From an uncultured Eubacterium sp. (lineage in GTDB: Bacteria; Bacillota; Clostridia; Lachnospirales; Lachnospiraceae), in NCBI GenBank assembly GCA_910584245.1, contig CAJTZF010000014.1, forward strand, positions 1 through 64,000: a DNA stretch of 64,000 nucleotides. Direction: 5' to 3'. Of the stretch, positions 28,011-35,358 are shown one piece after another. A program made the position numbers and the translations under genes. Each line of letters begins with the position of its first letter. Position 1 is the stretch's first letter. The notes beneath the pieces were generated by a model. It did no database searches. It was not told where the DNA came from and saw only the letters and a list, made by a program, of their open reading frames with translations.

Positions 28011-28061
28011 ATGTCGGGGTGTTGGATTGTCACTTTTAACAGTAGAAAGCAAATGTGTTGA
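28011..28061 (+). pseudogene. possible truncated 5' end of a core gene at the island junction
   Basis: An ATG at 28011 has GGAGGG 7 bases upstream but is followed by only 16 codons (MSGCWIVTFNSRKQMC) before TGA. The segment has core-like composition, and the DNA turns AT-rich some 30 bases later. It could be the start of a gene interrupted by the island. The rest of 27981-28260 holds no gene and no convincing promoter that I can see. Confidence 0.25.
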
Positions 28062-28260
28062 AAGGTACTTGTCGGATCGACTCAATAGTTTTAGATATTG
28101 TAAGTTATAGCTAATTGTGATACTCGTTTAAATTTAGTATTATTCAAATAGACTTTTGGTAGTTGGCAATTGGTTTTATTTGGTGTTATTGATTTCAATG
28201 TTTATCATAACATTAGGAGCTGATTGTAACTATAAATCTATAATAAGGACAATAACAGGA

Positions 28261-28310
28261 GCAATGGGCAAAATACATACGTATTTTTTCTATTGAGTTT
28301 TGCGCATTGC
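28261..28310 (+). promoter_or_regulatory. leader hairpin with two alternative pairings upstream of the cluster
   Basis: GCAATGGGCAAAA (28261-28273) can pair with TTTTGCGCATTGC (28298-28310), with one mismatch. Inside it, AAAATAC (28270-28276) pairs perfectly with GTATTTT (28281-28287) around ATAC and runs into a T6 tract, which looks like a small terminator. Both structures need the AAAA at 28270-28273, so they compete. This layout would suit attenuation, but no ligand or regulator is evident. Confidence 0.4.
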
Positions 28311-28337
28311 TAAATAGTTTGGAAGGAGGTGAGCGCG

Positions 28338-28436
28338 ATGTGGAGAAAATTCTTGTTGAAAAAGGCGAAAAGAAATTCAACATGGCAATCAGCAGCATGG
28401 CAGTCGGCTGAAGCGGTTTTGGAAGGAGAAAAATAA
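28338..28436 (+). CDS. 32-residue peptide of unknown function opening the cluster
   Basis: The ORF has an excellent ribosome binding site (AAGGAGG, 8 bases before ATG). It encodes a basic N-terminus (MWRKFLLKKAKR) followed by STWQSAAWQSAEAVLEGEK, with the unit WQSA twice. Its TAA overlaps the ATG of the next gene (TAATG), so translation is probably coupled. It could be a regulatory leader peptide, a coupling peptide for the DinB gene, or a substrate for the radical SAM enzymes downstream. No family is recognised. Confidence 0.45.
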   Translation: MWRKFLLKKAKRNSTWQSAAWQSAEAVLEGEK

Positions 28437-28912
28437 TGACAAAGGAACTCGAAGGAATTCTTTCTGAATGGAAGTTTTGTCGAAATAACACGATAGAGTT
28501 TATCAAAAGTTTCAGTGATGCGATCCTTGATATGAAATTACCGCGAAGTGGGTTGGATACATTTAGAAAGCATTTTGTAGAAATGGCAAATGTACAGGAG
28601 GCATACATTAGGGGAATTGAAACAACTCAGATGTCTTTTGGTGAAACTTCAGAGAGTATTGCAGAGGATTGTCCAGTGACATCAATTCTGCAACATATGC
28701 AGCAGTTGGATGATAGAATGTTAGAAGCGCTAAATCAAATTGACGACAATTGTCAAATTAATTGGTTTGGTGAAAAGAAAACACTTTATGGACATGTTTG
28801 TGCACTTTGTACCCATGAAATTCTACATATTGGACAAATAATCGCATTTTGTTATACGTTAGATGTTCCGATTCCAAACAGTGTTGCTCAGGACTGGGAT
28901 CTACCAGTATAG
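28436..28912 (+). CDS. DinB-superfamily metal-binding protein
   Basis: The 158-residue protein has the four-helix pattern of the DinB/YfiT superfamily. The probable metal ligands are His46 (KHFVEM) and the HxxxH pair His127 and His131 in CTHEILHIGQI. Superfamily members include thiol S-transferases, and the colibactin resistance protein ClbS has this fold. Here the function is unknown. It starts within the stop codon of the 32-residue ORF. It is separated from the biosynthetic genes by a hairpin and could be a self-protection or stress gene. Confidence 0.75.
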   Translation: MTKELEGILSEWKFCRNNTIEFIKSFSDAILDMKLPRSGLDTFRKHFVEMANVQEAYIRGIETTQMSFGETSESIAEDCPVTSILQHMQQLDDRMLEALNQIDDNCQINWFGEKKTLYGHVCALCTHEILHIGQIIAFCYTLDVPIPNSVAQDWDLPV

Positions 28913-28920
28913 TAGTGTAG

Positions 28921-28951
28921 TTGGATAGGTATCGTTCAGATATCTATCCAA
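28921..28951 (+). repeat. 13-bp hairpin between the DinB gene and the radical SAM operon
   Basis: TTGGATAGGTATC (28921-28933) pairs with GATATCTATCCAA (28939-28951) around a 5-base loop, with one G-U pair. No U-run follows. It could be an operator, a processing site, or a partial terminator that separates DinB from the genes after it. Confidence 0.55.
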
Positions 28952-29009
28952 TAACTAAAATATTCAAATGGAACAATCAAAGGTAACCGATTTTGAAAGG
29001 AGATCTGTA

Positions 29010-30386
29010 ATGAAGGAAGAAAATATGTATACTCCACTTGTAGACGAAAGTGAATGGTTGAAAAAGTACCCGGATGTAGATAGGGAGTATGTGTGGTCAT
29101 ATCCATTAATCCATGAAAATAATATATTTAGTCCCCAAAGTATTTTTGAAATCTCAGATATTCCTATGGCATCATATGATACGGTGGTATATGTGCATGT
29201 TCCAGCATGTCTTTTTAGATGTCCAATGTGCCCATTCTATGTGGAATTAATAAATAATCGTACAGAATTAGACGGTTATGGAGATACAATAATAAAAGAA
29301 TTAATGATGTATGAGAAGTCCCCAATAATATCTAAGTTACAGGTTAAGTCAATTTATTTTGGAGGGGGAACGGCATCGCTATTGCCAGCAAAGGACATAG
29401 GGAAAATTATATCAAAAATACGGAAAGTGTTTTCAATTAAGGAGGAAATCGAAATAACGGTGGAGGGACATCCAGCGGTTGTCGATTATAATTATTTGTC
29501 TGAAATACGACAGTATGGTGTGAATAGAGTATCATTTGGAATTCAATCATTTAATGATGCGACATTAAAAAGCCTGGGATTAAGGCAAACCAAAGAGGCA
29601 AATATTAGTGCTATCCAAAATTCAAAAAAGGTTGGTTTTTATACAGTTGCAACAGATATGCTATATAGGACACCAAATCAGACTATAGATGATTTGGAGA
29701 ATCAGTTAAAAACTTTTTATAATTTTGGTGTAAATTCGATTAGTGCCTATAGTCTTGAACTATCAGTAAGACAAGGTTCGTTGAGTAAAGATCAGCCCAA
29801 TGAAGAAATAGATAAGGAAATGTTTTATTATATTAATAATTTTTTTAATGAAAAGGGATGGGATCATACTGCACAGCCAGACTATGCGCAACGTAGCCAT
29901 GTCCAGAAAGAAATTTTGGTCACATGGAAAGCGCCACAGGGTCAAACAATTGGCTTAGGTGCAGGAGCATGCTCATCATTTAATGGGGTAAATTACTATA
30001 ATGTTCATAATATGAGTGAGTATCATCGGGTAGTTAATGAAGGATGTTTGCCAGTCTTAACGGGACAGAAGTATACAATTGAAGATGCAATGAGCAGATA
30101 TGCCGTTTTAGGAGCTCGTTGTTTCTTTTTGTCATACAGTGAATTTAAAAAAGTATTTGGAATGGAGTTCGAACAAGCTTTTTCACCGGTAGTTGATTTA
30201 TTAGAGTTTCAGGGACTCGTTAGAAGGACGATAGATGGAGTTGAGGTAACAAAAAAGGGAAAGTATTATGTTGATAACATTTCTAAATCGTTCTATTCAA
30301 TAGCAAATCGTTGCCATTTACAGCCTTGGGGTGAAAAAATGAATGGTGCGGTAGCGGAAAAATATCTTAAAATTAGTACATTGTGA
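29010..30386 (+). CDS. HemN/HemW-like radical SAM protein
   Basis: The radical SAM cluster motif is Cys67-X3-Cys71-X2-Cys74 (ACLFRCPMCPFY). The following FGGGTASLL and VSFGIQSFNDATLKSLGL blocks are those of the HemN-type superfamily. In natural-product clusters, HemN-like proteins often act as class C radical SAM methyltransferases, but ordinary HemW-like chaperone activity cannot be excluded. ATG 29010 has GAAAGGAG 7 bases upstream; an in-frame ATG at 28968 has none. It is the first of six radical SAM genes. Confidence 0.85.
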   Translation: MKEENMYTPLVDESEWLKKYPDVDREYVWSYPLIHENNIFSPQSIFEISDIPMASYDTVVYVHVPACLFRCPMCPFYVELINNRTELDGYGDTIIKELMMYEKSPIISKLQVKSIYFGGGTASLLPAKDIGKIISKIRKVFSIKEEIEITVEGHPAVVDYNYLSEIRQYGVNRVSFGIQSFNDATLKSLGLRQTKEANISAIQNSKKVGFYTVATDMLYRTPNQTIDDLENQLKTFYNFGVNSISAYSLELSVRQGSLSKDQPNEEIDKEMFYYINNFFNEKGWDHTAQPDYAQRSHVQKEILVTWKAPQGQTIGLGAGACSSFNGVNYYNVHNMSEYHRVVNEGCLPVLTGQKYTIEDAMSRYAVLGARCFFLSYSEFKKVFGMEFEQAFSPVVDLLEFQGLVRRTIDGVEVTKKGKYYVDNISKSFYSIANRCHLQPWGEKMNGAVAEKYLKISTL

Positions 30387-30414
30387 TATCATACAATTGG
30401 TAGAAAGGAGCAAT

Positions 30415-31227
30415 ATGGAACCAAAAAGTTGGCAGGTTGGATACCCCGAAGGGGTGATAAAATACATAGATGCATTTAGGGAAAAATATTTTCAGTATGA
30501 TATATTTGATAATGTTGTAAAGAAGTATGCAGAAAGAAATATTTTAACAGAGGGACGCAGGATTCTTTCCTTAGGTTCAGGAACGGGACGTCATGAAGTA
30601 GAGTTAAGTAAAATGGGTTATGAAGTAATCGGGCTTGAACGAAATGAGGAGTCAATTGGCGTGGCAAATAAATATATTGAGAAATCTGGCGCTAATGTGA
30701 AAATATTAAAATGTGATTTCCTTGACTATGAAGAGTTAAACCGGGTTATGAAAACAGTTGGAACAGTTGACATTGTTTTGTTATTACTAATACCAATTAG
30801 CGTCTATGATTATTGCAAAGCAATAAAAAATACGTCTGGCTGGCTGAGACAAGGTGGCCTTTTTATTACTGATAATTTTGGGTATTCGGAAGAAATTGAT
30901 AAGAATAGATTAACTTTGAAATCGGATGTGGAAGTAGTTTCAGGTGAACAAAACGACGATTTCATTGTGAGGTTAAATTACTATGAGTATAAAAATGACA
31001 TTGTAAACTGGGATGCAATTTATTTGTATAATAATAAGATGAATCAAGTTGTAATGAAACGGGATCATGATGTGCTAGAAGTAGTAAGTGAAGACGAAAT
31101 TGAAAAAGTATTTAATATTGATAAAGATCAGTTTGAACAGCTGGATACGTATAGAATTGTGGAATGTGACGATGCACTATGCCCCCCGCTTCTATATGAA
31201 TATTTATTAGGATGGAGAAAGAAATGA
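30415..31227 (+). CDS. class I SAM-dependent methyltransferase
   Basis: The SAM-binding motif I is LSLGSGTGRHEVELSKMGYE, with the acidic residue of motif II in IGLERN, followed by VDIVLLLLIP and GGLFITDNFG. No substrate can be inferred beyond a small molecule of this pathway. AAAGGAG precedes ATG 30415. The stop overlaps the ATG of the next gene by four bases (ATGA), which indicates coupled translation. Confidence 0.85.
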   Translation: MEPKSWQVGYPEGVIKYIDAFREKYFQYDIFDNVVKKYAERNILTEGRRILSLGSGTGRHEVELSKMGYEVIGLERNEESIGVANKYIEKSGANVKILKCDFLDYEELNRVMKTVGTVDIVLLLLIPISVYDYCKAIKNTSGWLRQGGLFITDNFGYSEEIDKNRLTLKSDVEVVSGEQNDDFIVRLNYYEYKNDIVNWDAIYLYNNKMNQVVMKRDHDVLEVVSEDEIEKVFNIDKDQFEQLDTYRIVECDDALCPPLLYEYLLGWRKK

Positions 31228-32288
31228 AAAGAAAAATGTTATTTTCAAATAGAATGTATTATGAAATTATTTCGTCTTGTAATTTATCGTGTAAACATTG
31301 TAGTGATTTGTTATCAGGGCAAGTTGAAATGCTTGAAGTTGATGAAATTTTGAATTTTCATAATAAAATGTCAGAACTGGGTATTTTAGACAGTGTCGTC
31401 ACTGGCGGTGAACCGACTTTACATCCGAAGTTCAAAGAAATAGTATTTGGTTTGTCGGAGTATGGAAATGTTGTTATTACTACAAATGCGACGGCCATTT
31501 CATATGAAATGGTGAAAGAGATTCTGAATTATAATAAGAATATTCATATTCAAATTAGTTTAGATGGTTTGAGTAGAGAAACATTTGAAAAAATAAGGGG
31601 AAAAGGACAGTATGATAAGGTTATTGCAATAATTAATCAGATTATACATGATGGGTTACAAAAGCAGTTGGCATTTTCAATGACAATTATGAAGGATAAC
31701 TACTCTGAAGTTGGCGGGTTGATAGATTTTGCAAGTAAGAACGGGATTAGAGTTGTTCATTTTCCTCAGTTATTGCCAATTGGAAATGCAAAGAAGAATT
31801 GGGAGGATATTGCTCCTGATTGTGCGGAACAAATATGTATTGAAAATGATTTTTTAAAACGGATGAGTGAAGATAAGGAACCGCTGGAGATTTCATGCAA
31901 CAGACTTAATCAGATTGCTGCCAGATGGGAGAACTCAGAGAAGGCAAGTTGCCTGAGTAATATGGTTCTAAAGGTTGTCCCAAACGGCGATATACTTCCT
32001 TGTCCATCTGCATCAAATTGTGAATATAGAGTGGAAAATATAAGGCACATTAAGGACGCAGAAGAATTATATGAGGCATGTTTACGGAAGAATACGGAGT
32101 TAGTTTCATTGATTACCCAAAATTCATTATGTGATAAGAATTGTACGTGTTTCGAAGAGTGTCGAGGCGAATTTTGTTCAAATTGTATGTTATTAGGATC
32201 CCCTCAGGAAAATACTTTTACATATGAGTGTACAGTAAGAAAAAGGCATTTTGAGGAAATTAGAAAGGAAATAAAGGAGGAGATATGA
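31224..32288 (+). CDS. radical SAM/SPASM domain protein (first)
   Basis: The N-terminal radical SAM domain has Cys19-X3-Cys23-X2-Cys26 (CNLSCKHC), with TGGEPTLHPKF and TTNAT after it. The C-terminal SPASM region has about nine cysteines (CLSN, PCPSASNC, SLCDKNCTC, ECRGEFCSNC), enough for one or two auxiliary clusters. SPASM enzymes modify peptides or act as dehydrogenases on small molecules, as BtrN does in butirosin synthesis. ATG 31224 is preferred because it overlaps the previous stop and GGAG lies 6 bases upstream. Confidence 0.9.
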   Translation: MKRKMLFSNRMYYEIISSCNLSCKHCSDLLSGQVEMLEVDEILNFHNKMSELGILDSVVTGGEPTLHPKFKEIVFGLSEYGNVVITTNATAISYEMVKEILNYNKNIHIQISLDGLSRETFEKIRGKGQYDKVIAIINQIIHDGLQKQLAFSMTIMKDNYSEVGGLIDFASKNGIRVVHFPQLLPIGNAKKNWEDIAPDCAEQICIENDFLKRMSEDKEPLEISCNRLNQIAARWENSEKASCLSNMVLKVVPNGDILPCPSASNCEYRVENIRHIKDAEELYEACLRKNTELVSLITQNSLCDKNCTCFEECRGEFCSNCMLLGSPQENTFTYECTVRKRHFEEIRKEIKEEI

Positions 32289-33244
32289 AAGAAAGAGTGT
32301 TAGAGACCTTTGTACCTTTATATATATCTAATTATTGTGACTCAAATTGCTTAATGTGTAATATGAGAAAAAGTAATGGTGATTTAGTTAGGATTGAAGC
32401 GAGCGATGAGGAAATATTTGAACAATTAAAAATAATTTACGAAATTGAAAAAATATCATCTGTGTGTTTTCTTTGCGGAGAATATTATGCAAAAGAGGAT
32501 AGGGTAAAGCATATAAAAAAGATTATAAAAAGCATTACTTGTGCATTTGAAATTGGATTTAAAAAGGTATTCTTTAATATTGGAGCGCTATTTGACGATG
32601 AGATCGGGATGTTTTATAAAGAATTTGTGGGAAGCGGCAAAGTTGTATTATCCCTTTTCCAAGAAACGTATGATAGAGATACCTACCATTCTTATTTTGG
32701 GAGAGACATAAAATCGATTCCCAAAGCACACTTTGATTTGCGGTATTCAACACCGGCGCGTTGGCTAGGAGCGGGATTTAAGTCAGTGGATATAGGAATT
32801 CTTTTAGGGTTGCATAATCCATATAATGACCTTGATAAACTGATAGAGCATGCCAATATGTTATCCCAAAAAGGAGAAGGGGAAGTATATGTATCATTAC
32901 CTAGGATTCGAGGGGTTAAAAATGTTCCATATGAGATTGACGACATGAAATATAGTGAAATTATTAAAAGAGTACGAATTGCCTGTCCAGATAGCAAGCT
33001 AATAATAACCACAAGGGAAATAAGAGAATTTATTGATCATGTACTTGACTATATTGATGTTGTCAGTCCTGGGTGTTCAGATGTGATACCATATACTGTT
33101 GAGGGAGAATTAAAGAATAATATTTTAACATCACAGTTTGTTGTCTCAGAGAAAAGAGAGCGTCCAAGCAAGTTTTTGGATCAGTTTAAGACGACATTTG
33201 CATTTTATAAGGACAATATAGAGGGAAATAGTATTGATAATTAA
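32285..33244 (+). CDS. ThiH/HydG/NosL-like radical SAM protein
   Basis: It opens with LYISNYCDSNCLMC, in which Cys18, Cys22 and Cys25 form the cluster motif. The context YISNYC..NC..C is characteristic of the ThiH/HydG/NosL aromatic amino acid lyases and biotin-synthase-like relatives. SLPRIRGVKNVPYEID matches the later conserved region of that group. ThiH cleaves tyrosine and NosL rearranges tryptophan; a similar reaction on an amino acid is a reasonable guess. At 319 residues it is shorter than ThiH. Its ATG overlaps the previous stop by four bases. Confidence 0.75.
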   Translation: MKERVLETFVPLYISNYCDSNCLMCNMRKSNGDLVRIEASDEEIFEQLKIIYEIEKISSVCFLCGEYYAKEDRVKHIKKIIKSITCAFEIGFKKVFFNIGALFDDEIGMFYKEFVGSGKVVLSLFQETYDRDTYHSYFGRDIKSIPKAHFDLRYSTPARWLGAGFKSVDIGILLGLHNPYNDLDKLIEHANMLSQKGEGEVYVSLPRIRGVKNVPYEIDDMKYSEIIKRVRIACPDSKLIITTREIREFIDHVLDYIDVVSPGCSDVIPYTVEGELKNNILTSQFVVSEKRERPSKFLDQFKTTFAFYKDNIEGNSIDN

Positions 33245-33273
33245 TTTACAAAAAGGAGATGGAAGCAAGTAAG

Positions 33274-33747
33274 ATGAATATTTTCTTAGGAGGGCCTATT
33301 ACAAATATACTGGATTCTTCTGGATTAGTTAAGAAACAATTCAGGAATGAGGTGGAGGGTATTATCCGGTATTTATGTGAACATAAGTATACTATTTTTT
33401 CTGCCCATGAAACAGAAAGGTATGGAGAGGAGACATCAAAGTTTACGAATATGGACATTCTTCGACGCGATTTCTCTTGGATGGAAAAATGTGATTTATA
33501 TATTGCATACTATGCAAGTATGAAAAAAGAGATATTAAGAAGTGATGGAACGAATATTGAAATTGGTTGGGCATATGCACTAAATAAGCCAATAATAGTA
33601 ATTTGTGATTTTTTGCTCGTATCACAGTTGTCACTTATATTACAAGGAATGTTGCAGACGAAAGCAGCTAATCTATTTTGTGGTGAACTGGGGGAGGATT
33701 TGATTGCTATGATTCAGCAAAGTGTAAGAGAGGGTGAAATAAGATGA
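33274..33747 (+). CDS. nucleoside 2-deoxyribosyltransferase-like protein
   Basis: The 157-residue protein has the NDT-like arrangement: MNIFLGGPITN with the conserved GGPI, MEKCDLYIAYY with an acidic residue, and GTNIEIGWAYALNKPIIV with the catalytic-type Glu. NDTs transfer deoxyribose between bases, and related proteins hydrolyse nucleotides. Presence of such a protein suggests a nucleoside-like substrate or product, but this is not proof. ATG 33274 has GGAAG 8 bases upstream; the ATG at 33259 abuts the AAGGAG and would not work with it. Confidence 0.75.
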   Translation: MNIFLGGPITNILDSSGLVKKQFRNEVEGIIRYLCEHKYTIFSAHETERYGEETSKFTNMDILRRDFSWMEKCDLYIAYYASMKKEILRSDGTNIEIGWAYALNKPIIVICDFLLVSQLSLILQGMLQTKAANLFCGELGEDLIAMIQQSVREGEIR

Positions 33748-34574
33748 GACTGTTAGATTGGGAAATTGATAATCCGATAATAGTTTCTTCGGGTCCATTT
33801 ACGAATAGCAAATCACAAATTGATAAGATGTTTTCTTATGGCCCTGGAGCTGTTGTGACAAAGACAATTTCGGCAGAGGAACTAATAGGAAAGCATAGTA
33901 TTATTAAGAAATCCGGATATTTTTTCAATAGGGAAGGATATTCCGATAGGTCGCTTGAATATTGGGAAGATGTATTTAGTGAATTTTCCGAAAAAAATTT
34001 AATTGCTAACATTAGTGGAACGACGAGTAGCCATATTTGTCAGTTAGTAAAGTTTTGTGAGAAATGCGGCATAAAAATGATTGAGCTTGGACTATCGTGT
34101 CCAACATTAGGTATGGATCCAATCTGTACGGATCTTGGAAGATTGGAAGAGATTTGTTTGGCGGTCAGAAAAAGGGCGAGTGTTCCTCTGATTGCAAAAA
34201 TTATGATTTCGACATCAAAGAGTATGAATGTTAAAATGGTTGAGGTAATAAAGAAAACAGGAATTGATGCTATATCCGTTACAGATACTTTGCCTGCATT
34301 AAAATATAATGAAGAAGGGATTGCGCAATATGGAGGGATTTCAGGACCGTTTTTAAAACCGATGGTAATGAAGTTTTTTCAGGATGTAGAGACGATTGAT
34401 ATATGTAAAATAGGAATTGGGGGAATTGAAACGGGACAAGATGTGTGGGATTATCTTAGAAGTGGAAGTAGTGCTGTAGAAGTTTGTTCCGTTTTACTTG
34501 CTAGAGGACAAGAGTACTTACCGTATTTAATTAACGAATATCAGGAAATGGAACATAGAAATAAAACGACATAA
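33744..34574 (+). CDS. dihydroorotate dehydrogenase-like FMN protein
   Basis: The fold markers of class 1 DHODH are present: NPIIVSSGPFTNS at the N-terminus, the loop ELGLSCPTLGM with the active-site-type Cys119, KIMISTSKS, and the FMN phosphate site IGIGGIETGQDVW. At 276 residues it is a little short. It probably oxidises or reduces a heterocyclic or amide-containing pathway intermediate. It may not act on dihydroorotate, since no other pyrimidine gene is near. It starts by four-base overlap with the preceding gene. Confidence 0.82.
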   Translation: MRLLDWEIDNPIIVSSGPFTNSKSQIDKMFSYGPGAVVTKTISAEELIGKHSIIKKSGYFFNREGYSDRSLEYWEDVFSEFSEKNLIANISGTTSSHICQLVKFCEKCGIKMIELGLSCPTLGMDPICTDLGRLEEICLAVRKRASVPLIAKIMISTSKSMNVKMVEVIKKTGIDAISVTDTLPALKYNEEGIAQYGGISGPFLKPMVMKFFQDVETIDICKIGIGGIETGQDVWDYLRSGSSAVEVCSVLLARGQEYLPYLINEYQEMEHRNKTT

Positions 34575-34600
34575 ATTTAAGTAGACTGGAGGGGAATATA

Positions 34601-35350
34601 TTGAAATTTTATGGTGATTTGACATGGAAACAGGTTACTCAAAGTTTGGATCATAGGATTCTGTTTATCCCATGTGGTTCTTTAGAACAACATGGACCCC
34701 ATCTGCCATTAAATGTAGATACGGTTATTACAGAGGAAATTGCGAAAAGAATAGCATCTACTTGTGGGGGAATAGTAGCTCCAGCGATAAATTATGGTGC
34801 GAGAAGTTTGCCGGGGAGCGGTGGAGGATATGGGTTTCCTGGGAATATTCATATTAGAGGGGAGCTATTGATAGAGATATATTATGATATTATCCATTCT
34901 TTTTTGAAAAATGGTGCAAGGCGGTTGGTAATTATTAATGGACATTGGGAAAATTATTCTTTTCTTATTGAGGCAATAGAAAAACTACGGGAGGAGAACA
35001 AATTAGAGGGGAAAAAATTATGTTCACTATCGTGGTGGGATGTTGTGAATTGGGAAGAAATGATTGGAATATTTGGTGAATTTTTTGGCTGGCATACTGA
35101 ACATGCTGGCCAGGCTGAAACTGCGCTAATGATGTATTATCATTCTGAAAAAGTATTATTAAACGAAAGAGTTGATACAGATCATATTCACCCTGAAAAT
35201 ATTTACAGTTATCCAATTCCGGAAGATTGGAGTAGTGAAAACGGAAATCTTTGTAACACAACACATGTTACATATCAAATGGGAGAACAGTTAGCCAAAG
35301 TAATTGAGGCGCGACTTAATGAATTAGTAGAAAAGTTAATGAAGGAGTAA
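34601..35350 (+). CDS. creatininase-family amidohydrolase
   Basis: The metal site of the creatininase family is complete: Glu29 and His31 in LEQHGPHLPLNVDT, Asp40, His115 in NGHWEN, and Glu173 in HAGQAET. The family includes creatinine amidohydrolase, FAPy deformylase ArfB, and MftE, which trims the mycofactocin peptide. TTG 34601 has GGAGGGG 6 bases upstream. Its position next to an FMN enzyme and SPASM radical SAM genes resembles the mftC-mftD-mftE arrangement in outline. Confidence 0.88.
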   Translation: MKFYGDLTWKQVTQSLDHRILFIPCGSLEQHGPHLPLNVDTVITEEIAKRIASTCGGIVAPAINYGARSLPGSGGGYGFPGNIHIRGELLIEIYYDIIHSFLKNGARRLVIINGHWENYSFLIEAIEKLREENKLEGKKLCSLSWWDVVNWEEMIGIFGEFFGWHTEHAGQAETALMMYYHSEKVLLNERVDTDHIHPENIYSYPIPEDWSSENGNLCNTTHVTYQMGEQLAKVIEARLNELVEKLMKE

Positions 35351-35358
35351 ACTGTAAA

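Noticed and set aside
34601..35350. Calling the cluster mycofactocin
   Set aside because: There is no MftA-like precursor, no MftB-type chaperone and the FMN enzyme is DHODH-like, not MftD-like.
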